NCBI GenBank assembly: GCA_950022655.1
Contig: OX465581.1
Span: 32,335,300 to 32,399,299, forward strand
DNA from: Alentia gelatinosa
Taxonomy: Eukaryota; Annelida; Polychaeta; Phyllodocida; Polynoidae
Direction: 5' to 3'
DNA: 64,000 nt
In this document: piece by piece, positions 1 to 11,800 of the stretch
How positions within the stretch are numbered: position 1 is the first letter of the stretch
Layout of the letters: the number at the start of each line of letters is the position of its first letter
The notes under the pieces: generated by a model
Database searches by the model: none
What the model saw: only the letters and a program-made list of their open reading frames with translations
What the model was told of the DNA's origin: nothing
Program-made: the position numbers and the translations under genes

Positions 1-1151
1 CACAATAGAACAAAGAGGGACCATAAGCAAAATTTCCAAAATTTTTGACCTCCCCACCCCACCCCCCCTTAGTGCGTACATACTTTATGGATGGCCCCTG
101 TCCGGACATGGAGAACGAGTTCCCAATGTTAAACCTATGGACATTTATTCCAGGGGTGAGATAATAGAGTATACTGTATAGGGTCGGACCAGTCTGACTA
201 ACTTCAATAAGATTTAGCCAAATGTGGGTTTGAACTTGGCGACTCTAGATGTGTCATGTATCAGGGACAGGGCCGGGTACACTGGTTTAGTCTAGTCCGA
301 GACGCTGCAGACAGTCAGAGAGTAGTCCCATAGAGTTCTAGGTTAACAGGTCGACCAGATTGTTCGATCTCAGCTCAGCAGCCGTTTTCCTTATAAGTAT
401 AGGTTGAATCTTTCCGATTTTGTAGTGTACAGTTTCCTGAGATAAAATGCAAATGACTGCAATTTCCTACCTTTACATCAGTTCTAAATAATAGAACAGC
501 CAGTGTTTGGAAAATCGATGTCTGTGCCTAACTGGCGGGAATAATGGAAGATTGAAATGCGCATCTATGGTCCCACATATGGAATTGCCAGGAACAAGTT
601 CATCCAATATGGCCGACATAAGGTAGAAGTAATGAAATGTGGTCAAATGAGTTGTACAAAAAGGCTCCAAAAAGCGACAAAAGAAATAAAAAAGTACTTT
701 TTATCAAAAAGGATTTATTGTACATCTCTGAAGGTAAGATAGCATAAACATGCACTGACATTGACAGGTCGTTCAATTTAGATGAAAGCCTGGAGCCCCA
801 CTTTCTCCCCGCCCCTTCTCTGTCCGATGTGACTCACACCAATAAAACGGTTGTTTAAACCCTACACAAACCCCAGGAACATCCCATCGCCAATAACGGT
901 GTGTTTTCCATGTCTCTCTGATGCGGTAAATTCCACATTTTAATCCTCTGTTTTTTCATGACCCCAACTGACATCCCTGAATTCTAGGCATATGACAATG
1001 TCACATTTAAAGGATGATACACATTGTGTAAGCCCTGCAACTTTATTAGAATAACAAAGTTGTAAAAGGGGGAGAGACATATAAAGGCAACATATTTTCT
1101 GATGGGAAGCGGGGTCTTAGGTCACAGGGAATCGAATTTAAAGAGTCTCAA
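1..1151. other. non-coding flank, no gene recognised
   Basis: AT-rich sequence with only short open frames in both strands, none with a recognisable motif or a coding-like splice pattern. An AATAAA-type hexamer lies near 842 but there is no gene in front of it that I can identify. It may be intergenic or part of a 5' intron of ORC5. Confidence 0.5.
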
Positions 1152-1759
1152 GACAGAATGTCAGTAATCCAGTAACAAATTTAGTTAAATGTGCGGCAGA
1201 TGCGACCAGGCGCGACAAGATGTGGGTGGTGGGCAGAGAATTGTTAACACACTAACTGTAAGCGAGTTGTATTTATAACTCATTATTACAACATAGCTGT
1301 TGGGCAGCATGTTGCAATTGGGTCCAAATACGTGTATGTGTAGATTCATAAATCTGTAGAGAGGTTTTCCGTAGAAGTTAGAGGTGCTTTTAGTGACGGT
1401 GTGTAACAAAGTGGGTAAAATATTTACCACCATGTTGGTACAGGGCTGTTCATACTGACTATTAACAAAGCAAAACATCGACAGAAGCTGACAATGAGGC
1501 GACGGTGTTAAGTTATGAGTCGAAATCTATGCAGTATTTCACTACACTAAACCAAATATGTCTCGGGACAGAATGTCAGTAATCCAGTAACAAATTTAGT
1601 TTAAATGTGCGGCAGATGCGACCAGGCGCGACAAGATGTGGGTGGTGGGCAGAGAATTGTTAACACACTAACTGTAAGCGAGTTGTATTTATAACTCATT
1701 ATTACAACATAACTGTCAGGCAGCATGTTGCAATTGGGTCCAAATACGTGTATGTGTGT
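1152..1759. repeat. direct duplication of a ~190-bp segment
   Basis: The segment 1152-1342 recurs almost base for base at 1566-1759, starting with GACAGAATGTCAGTAATCC and ending with the GGGTCCAAATACGTGTATGTG stretch in both copies. The offset is 414 bp. The first copy is followed by about 220 bp of unrelated sequence that the second lacks, so this is a local duplication and not a simple tandem repeat. Confidence 0.85.
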
Positions 1760-2107
1760 ATTTCACTACACTAAACCAAATATGTTTCAAAGTCACTAAT
1801 AATGTTGATATGAATAATTGATTACTGGTATTTGTCATTTGGTCCCAAACTGTATTAGATAAAGGTATCATTATAACATATCTTAGAATGTAACATCTCT
1901 AAGTCTTCATACATATTTATTATTTCGGTTTGACCTGTAGGTCAAGACCGAAATATATTAGGGCAGACGGGGAACAGTTTTTGCGGCTTACATTGTAATA
2001 CATTACAGTAATGTATTCTGAATAATTAGAGTTTCGATACCGCCGATACCGGGCGCGGGCGGCGACAGCAGTGTATTTTTATATATTGTATAGGCACCCA
2101 TTGCGGT

Positions 2108-5100
2108 TCAGTGTATTGATATATATTGCAACAGGCTTCCACCTCCCTCCCTCCCTCCCTCCCTCCCTCCCTCCCTCCCTCCCTCCCTCCCTCCCTCCCT
2201 CCCTCCCTCCCTCCCTAGCGTGTGGGTCCTGCGGGTGAGTTCGATCTGTATATTTATGTCACGTTGAGCCTCTGACTGTGTCTTGTATGCTGGTGACCTA
2301 TGTGACCCGATTCCCTCGAACATGTCTGGTCTCGGCACCCGTTGCGGTTCAATGAATACCTACTAGTGGGTGGGTCTCGCTCTGGTCAGATGTGGTCCGC
2401 ACCCGGCGCCCGCGGGACATACCCGCTAGGGAGGGAGAGAGGTGGAAGCCTGTTGCAATATATAGTCTATTTTTGTATTGGTCAAGACTCTGTCTCCAAG
2501 TACGGTGGTGCGTTCGTCTTGTATATTTATGTTACAGTAGTGTATTTTTATATATTGCAACAGGCATCCACCTCCCCCCCTCCCTCCCTCCCTCCCTCTC
2601 TAGCGGGTATGTCCTGCGGGCGCCGATACCAGACGCGTTGGATGGAATCAGGGGCCCGTTGAATAAAGTTCGTACATTTATGCGGCTGGACGATAAGACA
2701 AACAGATTTTTGTATGATCTTTTTTTATTCAACCAGGGTTCGTACAGAGCCTGGAAAACCTGGAAAAGCCTGGAATTATGCTTTTTGGTTTTCCAGGCCT
2801 GGAAAAGCCTGGAATTCTCATAGAGAGCCTGGAAAAGCCTAGAAGAGCCTGGCAAATTTAGTTTTGCATAAAAACATTTATTTAGTATATGAAATTCTGG
2901 GCATTATTAGCTTTCCTTGCCTATGGTACGTGCCTATGAAATTTCAGTAAATTGGATTAAAAATTCCAAAAATCCTCTATCTGACCATGTTTAGAAAATT
3001 GCTAATAATATAGCATGTATTTCATTATTTGTCTTCATATTTTAAAGTGGCAAAAAAGAGAAGAATTTTGAAGATATCGATCCCAAACCACTGAAATTCC
3101 GCAGGTTGCAAGGAAGATGAAGGAAATTTTACCTAAATTTGGTGATGAATTAGACATGAAAACCGTGACCAGATGTGCCTGGGAAAAATAATATTAGAGC
3201 CTGGAAAAAGCCTGGAATTTTATAAGGCTGTCTATGTACGAACCCTGTTCAACGCCCTCAGAGGTGGGACAAATTATTCCATAATGTACGATCTTTTATT
3301 CAACGCTGACCGACAAAGGACAAACCCAGTGCTTAAAACCTATGAACTTTTAAGATTAAGAAACGGGCCCCAGACACGTTGGGTGGAATCAGGTCAAATA
3401 GGTCACCAGCGCACCCGTTGCGGTTCAATGAATACCTACTAGCGGTTGGGGTTTGCTCCCTCCCTCCCTCCCTCCCTCCCTCCCTCCCTCCCTCCCTCCC
3501 TCCCTCCCTCAATCTGAAACCCGACTCTGTCTCCAAGTACGGTGGTGCGTTCGTCTTGTATATTTATGTTACAGTAGTGTATTTTTATATATTGCAACAG
3601 GCATCCACCATCCCCCCTCCCTCCCTCCCTCCCTCTCTAGCGGGTATGTCCTGCGGGCGCCGATACCAGACGCGTTGGATGGAATCAGGGGCCCGTTGAA
3701 TAAAGTTCGTACATTTATGCGGCTGGACGATAAGACAAACAGATTTTTGTATGATCTTTTTTTATTCAACCAGGGTTCGTACAGAGCCTGGAAAACCTGG
3801 AAAAGCCTGGAATTATGCTTTTTGGTTTTCCAGGCCTGGAAAAGCCTGGAATTCTCATAGAGAGCCTGGAAAAGCCTAGAAGAGCCTGGCAAATTTAGTT
3901 TTGCATAAAAACATTTATTTAGTATATGAAATTCTGGGCATTATTAGCTTTCCTTGCCTATGGTACGTGCCTATGAAATTTCAGTAAATTGGATTAAAAA
4001 TTCCAAAAATCCTCTATCTGACCATGTTTAGAAAATTGCTAATAATATAGCATGTATTTCATTATTTGTCTTCATATTTTAAAGTGGCAAAAAAGAGAAG
4101 AATTTTGAAGATATCGATCCCAAACCACTGAAATTCCGCAGGTTGCAAGGAAGATGAAGGAAATTTTACCTAAATTTGGTGATGAATTAGACATGAAAAC
4201 CGTGACCAGATGTGCCTGGGAAAAATAATATTAGAGCCTGGAAAAAGCCTGGAATTTTATAAGGCTGTCTATGTACGAACCCTGTTCAACGCCCTCAGAG
4301 GTGGGACAAATTATTCCATAACGTACGATCTTTTATTCAACGCTGACCGACAAAGGACAAACCCAGTGCTTAAAACCTATGAACTTTTAAGATTAAGAAA
4401 CGGGCCCCAGACACGTTGGGTGGAATCAGGTCAAATAGGTCACCAGCGCACCCGTTGCGGTTCAATGAATACCTACTAGCGGTTGGGGTTTGCTCCCTCC
4501 CTCCCTCCCTCCCTCCCTCCCTCCCTCCCTCCCTCCCTCCCTCCCTCCCTCCCTCCCTCAATCTGAAACCCGACTCTGTCTCCAAGTACGGTGGTGCGTT
4601 CGTCTTGTATATTTATGTTACAGTAGTGTATTTTTATATATTGCAACAGGCATCCACCTCCCCCCCTCCCTCCCTCCCTCCCTCCCTCTCTAGCGGGTAT
4701 GTCCTGCGGGCGCCGATACCAGACGCGTTGGATGGAATCAGGGGCCCGTTGAATAAAGTTCGTACATTTATGCGGCTGGACGATAAGACAAACAGATTTT
4801 TGTATGATCTTTTTTTATTCAACCAGGGTTCGTACAGAGCCTGGAAAACCTGGAAAAGCCTGGAATTATGCTTTTTGGTTTTCCAGGCCTGGAAAAGCCT
4901 GGAATTCTCATAGAGAGCCTGGAAAAGCCTAGAAGAGCCTGGCAAATTTAGTTTTGCATAAAAACATTTATTTAGTATATGAAATTCTGGGCATTATTAG
5001 CTTTCCTTGCCTATGGTACGTGCCTATGAAATTTCAGTAAATTGGATTAAAAATTCCAAAAATCCTCTATCTGACCATGTTTAGAAAATTGCTAATAATA

Positions 5101-5790
5101 TAGCATGTATTTCATTATTTGTCTTCATATTTTAAAGTGGCAAAAAAGAGAAGAATTTTGAAGATATCGATCCCAAACCACTGAAATTCCGCAGGTTGCA
5201 AGGAAGATGAAGGAAATTTTACCTAAATTTGGTGATGAATTAGACATGAAAACCGTGACCAGATGTGCCTGGGAAAAATAATATTAGAGCCTGGAAAAAG
5301 CCTGGAATTTTATAAGGCTGTCTATGTACGAACCCTGTTCAACGCCCTCAGAGGTGGGACAAATTATTCCATAACGTACGATCTTTTATTCAACGCTGAC
5401 CGACAAAGGACAAACCCAGTGCTTAAAACCTATGAACTTTTAAGATTAAGAAACGGGCCCCAGACACGTTGGGTGGAATCAGGTCAAATAGGTCACCAGC
5501 GCACCCGTTGCGGTTCAATGAATACCTACTAGCGGTTGGGGTTTGCTCCCTCCCTCCCTCCCTCCCTCCCTCCCTCCCTCCCTCCCTCCCTCCCTCCCTC
5601 CCTCCCTCCCTCCCTCCCTCCCTCCCTCCCTCCCTCCCTCCCTCCCTCCCTCCCTCAATCTGAACCCGACTCTGTCTCCAAGTACGGTGGTGCGTTCGTC
5701 TTGGATATTTATGTTACAGTAGTGTATTTTTATATATTGCAACAGGCTTCCACCCCCCTCCCTCCCCTCCCTCCCTCCCTCCCTTATTAC
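2108..5790. repeat. tandem array of ~1.04-kb units with CCCT microsatellites
   Basis: Three nearly identical units of about 1,037-1,096 bp plus partial ends. The landmark TGTCTCCAAG ends at 2500, 3537, 4586 and 5682. Each unit joins an (CCCT)n tract, a short constant block, a second short CCCT tract, several copies of a ten-base AGCCTGGAAA motif (for example 2748-2853), and an AT-rich block. The long CCCT tracts are at 2142-2216, 3456-3510, 4493-4559 and 5546-5656, so tract length explains most of the difference between units. Open frames here are only the microsatellite read as Pro-Pro-Ser-Leu or Arg-Glu-Gly-Gly and are not genes. The array ends about 70 bp before the ORC5 start codon. Confidence 0.9.
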
Positions 5791-5859
5791 TTGTTATTGA
5801 AACCGAAATCATGGCAATGCCATGCCAACTTTTAATCCTTGTGTTCTACTTACAGCCCA

Positions 5860-8800
5860 ATGGGTCACGACATAGAAGAAGAAATTGAGAAACTTTCAGA
5901 AAGTATACCATGTCGGAAACTCCAGATGAAACTACTGCTGACTATTTTTGGCATGGTATGCACCTAGATCTTCATGTTAAACCAAAAGTGTAAAATAGTG
6001 GCTTTATTCTAGAAATTTACTTTGCAATTAAAAACTCCTATTCTTTGAACACTCCAACGTCCTTTGTGACAATATATTAGATTGAAACAACATTTTGAAA
6101 CGATTTTAATTCAACTAAGATTCATCACTTAATTATCAACACCACAACATTGTCAGTAATTTGGTTTCCATGTTGTGTGATAGGCTGAGCAGAGTACCCC
6201 TCCGTCCGTGTTTATCTACGGTCATACTGCAACAGGAAAGTCATTGGTTCTGAATGCCATCCTAAATTCTTTATCGGTAAGTCACTTTGGTATTTGATTG
6301 ATTACGATAAAGATTTTACCGCCAGTATGTCATTCGCCCATTATTTTGATTTAACTTCTTTGTCCAAGACTAGTATCGATCACAAAGAAAACCATTTCTA
6401 GCATTTAAAATGGAACGATGCAACAAATTGATATTTTACCTCCATAATCTGGCAATAGCATTTTCCTTTGACATGACAATCAAGAGTGATAATAATGCTA
6501 AATACTGTATATTTATCATACTTTAGTGTCCCCACACCGTGATTAACTGCGTAGAGCTGTACACCGCGAGGCGACTGTTTGAGCACATCCTCAACCATCT
6601 GTCTGGGAAAGTGCCATCACCCGACAATGATTTTGATATGTACAGTAAGTGTGACAACATGAATGACTTCGTGCGCCTACTGAAACGAGTAGCCGAAGAA
6701 GAGGACTTACAACAGACAATATATTTGGTAAATCTTCTCTTTCTACGTTTGCTCTTCATAACTAAGATATGGTTTATATTGTATAACAATGAACCTTATT
6801 ACCACTTCAGTTTTCTATGAATTTATAATTTGCAATGGTATTAGTGAACTGTATGTAGGAATTCTCAAGTAGAGTCTCAATATTATATTGGTACAATTTA
6901 GTGATTTGAAGATCCTTTGGAAAGACATCTGAATTGGTATTCTATGTTACAGGTTTTTGATAAAGCTGAAAGACTTAGAGATATGTCAGCGAATCTCCTA
7001 CCTGGGTTTCTCCGCCTGTCTGAACTCGTAAGTAACATATCTATTTCAGAATTAGGAACGTTATGATCACTGATGAACTCGCGAGGCAAGCAAAGCATGC
7101 CATGTGTTCTTCTTTGGATTTATTTTGCTTTCATTCAGTTTATTAAAAAATTAAGTTTCCTTCAATTTCCTATGTGGTCATTCATTATATGAGGTTTGTT
7201 TTCCCAGCAATTCATTGGTCTGTACGACCATATGAATAATAATCATTTCGTATCTGTATTATGGTACAACTATGCACTTAACTTGTTTAACCATCTTGTC
7301 TCTTTTCTCAGAGTGGATTGAATATATGTTGTGTGCTATTGACGGACATCGTGTGGGACAAATTTAGGACGGGTACAGGATGTATAGAACCATACACTGT
7401 ACACTTCTCAGACTACAGCAAAGGTATGTGTAGAATTGTCTGATGATATTCGCACGTCTATTGCAATTTCTTTTATCGTCTGTTTTTTTTAACTATTTAC
7501 TTGTTCGATAATTCAGTTTTATTAATTCAGTATAAAGGTAACCTTCTTCATCAAACCATCTTAAGGGCTATACACTATATACATCTCATACGTATGATAA
7601 AAACTTAAATTCCCTAATTGAGTCTTACCCTATAATTGTTTTTTCTGTATTTGCAGATGAATTACTTGAGTTGATGACGCTTGATTGTCCCGATGATTAC
7701 AAAACCCATTTCTATAGAAACTACTGCAATCTTGTGTTGTCTATATTCCACCTCGTATGTCGTGACCTTAGTGAACTACGGCATTTGGTTAGTAATAGAA
7801 TAAATTATTTATGTACCTTCAATAATTGCACCTAGAATAAGGCCAACCCACCCATGTCCGTATGATATCACCAATTTTTTGCATACTAAATTGAAGATCA
7901 GAAACCTTTATCATCTGCTCTGTGAAACATAGCTTATTAGAAATATGCAACTTTATAATGTATTAAAGTGACGGAGTGTTGACAGCTTTTTGCCCTACGT
8001 CCACAAGAGTGACATTCTCGATGGTAATTTATAGTTTGTACGGAACTCGGCGTAAACGGCTCGGTCCGTACAAACTAAATTACCATCTCGTTCTGTGAAT
8101 TGTACCGCATGGTCAGGACGTTCTATATCGTTACTTCTAGTCAATGAGATGAACATAATCTTTGAATACACCATTAAAAAGTATCTTGTAAACTTCCAGA
8201 CGGGATTTTTTTTTCTCTTTTATTTTTTCCGATATATGTGCTCCAATTTATGTGCCTCATACTATTCATACCTTTTCAATGACCTTCTTTAAGTCGTTAT
8301 CCTTACGTATTTTTAGGCACTGCTTAATTTCCCGAAATACATAGACCCCATCAAAAGAGGAGAAGGTAAGCTTTATCTCTAATGTTAAGAGGCCCGATAA
8401 ATGCTGCCGCCCTATTTTGCGAGAATCATTACATAATTATGGGTAGTTTTAAACATGTCCGATTTGCTAGTATGGTGCAATATCACCAGTTGACCTGATT
8501 TTTTAGTTGTTGGTATTTTCTGTCCAAGTTCTGATCAACGAGCCATGCACCAATGAGCCTGATAAATTTAGTATTGTTTGATATGTCTGCCCTGAACTAT
8601 GACCACTACGTCCTAGTGAAATTCAGATTAGTTTCTGTGTATACGTATTTTAGCCACAGTCGATCAACAAAGTAAACTGTGGCGTGCCATCGAGCCACAG
8701 TTGAAGAAGGCTCTACAGACGGTATACCTCCGCGAGGTGTCCAGGTAAGACCGATATCATCGTGCTTGTTAAATGTGCGCTACTTTTAATCCTAAATGAT

Positions 8801-11800
8801 GACAGGATATTATCTATACATAATCAAGTTTCTTTTTTCGCTGGACGAAGATATGTATTCACTTGTGCAGCTACCGCTTGACAAAAATATAATAATGTTT
8901 CTTAAAAAATTATATTCACCTGAGATATTGATAATTACTTTAAACGTATACAAATCTGAGCGGAGAGATATAAAAGTTTCGATCATATATACATATATTT
9001 GATGTATTGAATTGTTATTAATGAATATTAGAGTATTGTAGACAACTAAGTTTCCACATATGTATATGTGCTACAATCTTTCACCGATACCCAATATATT
9101 TAAGCAAACGGTATATGGCGTCATGCTGTGTGTAAATTATTATCACCCCTCAAAGTCCATGTCTTGTATCCCGTCCATGAACTATGAGGCTGTAATCATG
9201 CTTATAACATTGAATGCTGATATGTCTTTTGATTGTGAATAACCATTATTCTTTGGTGTATTGCATAGTGCTCAGTGGGAGAGACTACAGCAACTGGAAA
9301 CAGAAGCGGCCACTGCAGCGTCTGCTGGTACGTTGGCGACGTCTGGCCCGCCCATTGTGACGTCACTAAGAACTAAAGTCGAGCTGCCTTTTTATTCCAA
9401 ATACTTGGTTATCGCTGCATATCTCGCCTCGTACAACCCAGCCAAGACAGACAGACGCTTCTTTGCTAAGGTCTTTAATATTCCTTTTCTTTTATATATG
9501 TATATGATGTGACAGTAAGAACACACAACGAGAACGAAGTATTAGAGTGTACAAGCATGTAGAGGTTTTATTGTATAATAAGTCAATAGCTCCAATGGTT
9601 ACACCAACTTGCTCAATGTCAAATGCCCTAACTGTTAGTTCTGCGGAATGCGGAGTACTGTACCAAGAGGGTCTGCGCTACTCGAGCTAAACCTCAGGGT
9701 GCCTTGGCTGTATTTATTAGGGATGCCAGTTTTTAATGTTTCAATTGAAAATCATGTTTTTATTTTCAGAATAAGAAATTACTTTCCCTTGTGTAATATT
9801 GACATACCAACTGCTGAATTACCCATTTCAGCCACAGCCTATGATCCCCCACCAAACCTCCCCACTGACCTATTTAAAAAATTGAGCTTTTTCCTTGATC
9901 CCTTGATTCCCAACTGTAATGTGTAAGTAATACGTAGACCCTGTATTGCAATGAACAATATTTCAACGTTTTTTCTTACCTTAGCTGGCATCCCTGATTT
10001 ATTATCATAGCGTCCACCGGCAGAACCCTGTTGAAATTCGGCGACCTCGGCGGAGGGCCTAAGCTTAGAACCTCGGAGGCGGTAGATGTCAGAGTCTCCA
10101 CCGCACGGCCCCCGTTCTGGTCCTCGCTCCCGGTCCTCCACCCGGGAGTCCTGCCTTACTTCCCGCAAAATACAAAATATATTTCAAAGAATACTTATTT
10201 TTTTGCGATTCAGTGATGCAAGTTTTCTGATATAATCTATTATCCGAAATTTAACCATTTCCTAGCCATAACCCAAATAAGCAATTTCAGATGTTATCAA
10301 ATTTAGAGTTCTGGTCTTTTAATACTCTGAGAGTGACATGGTTGGTAGAACGTGCTGACTTTTGTATTTTAAGAAAGCGAGTGAATCTACCTTCCTAACA
10401 CAAGTCCGAGCATGTTTTATTCCTCATTCCCGACACTATCCACCTTCTAGATTATATTTCTGTCTTTTTTCTAACCATGGCTTGTATAACTTTATCATGC
10501 TGTTATATGTCCGTTTCATTAAATCTTAACAATTATTCCAGAATATTTCTGATAACATTTTATAGCAGTTAATTTAACAACAAATCGTCTCGCAGTTAAG
10601 ATAGATGTTCTGGAATAAACATTAATACAAGAAAAAAATGCTTTCACGGACACTTGGGAACAGAAAGTTTCCCCCTTATTAGATGTTTATTTTAACTTAT
10701 GTAAGCTGTGGGGGTGGGGGGTCGCCGCCGCAAATGACTTCAGAGAATCTCCCCAAGGGATGCTGGCATCCCTGGGAATGTCTGCATAGTTATAACAGTG
10801 TCTCGATGTCATATTATCACCTATGAATAGGTATTATATATTATATAGCTTAACCATCAACAGACTGAAAACCCCGAGAAAGTGGACACTCCACGTAAGT
10901 GGACACTTGGGCCCGGAACGGAGGGTGTCAGCTTACGCGGTTCTACTGTATATTATATTTAAAACTTCACGACGCTCTCCCTTATAGCCTGTTTGTTTTG
11001 TTCTGTGCAGTATAAAGCTGGTGTCGGTAAAAGAGCTCAACTTGCGTCACTCAAAAAGCATGAACGGGTAAGTGACTCTGTATTCCTTCTCGATACACAC
11101 ACAATATAACTCGTTTCAGAGACAAGCGTTCGTAATGTACGGAGACTAGACTCCCTAGTGGTTTAGTATAACGATATGGATAATAGCAAGTATCATTCTA
11201 TTGATACCAATGCGTGTAACTAGTCTCGTTACTCGCTATTCAGATCTATAATGTTTGCAATGTACATGTAATAGCAGGTTTGATTGATTGCGAGTAATAA
11301 GGATAATATTTAGAAATAGCATGTGATTGTATCAACATAGGTTTAGCCAGTACATTTCGTTTGCATTCCAAACTTTTCATCTGTTCTTTTTCTTTTAGCC
11401 TATACTTTTCATATTCGTTATGGTATTTTACAATAGAAATTAGCTGAATTGATTATCAAATAGATTAAAAGGAATTTGAAATTGTTCCATGTCCCAATTT
11501 TGTATGAGTGTTTATCCTGTCTACACTGTAAATGAATGAAGTGAAGAACCACGGACCTCTGTTAAAGTCAGTGGAAGAACCGACTATTCGAAAGATATCC
11601 ATTGATTCTGCTGATCTTGTAATTAGTGTTCTATCTTTTTGTCAGACGTCCAATCAGTTGCTTGGACCAAAGCCTTTTCCACTTGATCGGTTGATGGCGA
11701 TTTTCTACTCAATAGTGGACAGCCGTATCGCACCCACAGCCAATATATTTTCACAAGTAAGTATATATAAACATTTCTAGCTGTCATCTAAAAGCGGAAG

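Noticed and set aside
2108..5790. CRISPR-like or bacterial satellite array
   Set aside because: Units are about 1 kb with microsatellites, and the window is clearly a spliced animal genome.
3379..5835. Pro-Pro-Ser-Leu rich and Arg-Glu-Gly-Gly rich proteins
   Set aside because: They are the CCCT tracts read in either strand, repeated with each 1.04-kb unit.
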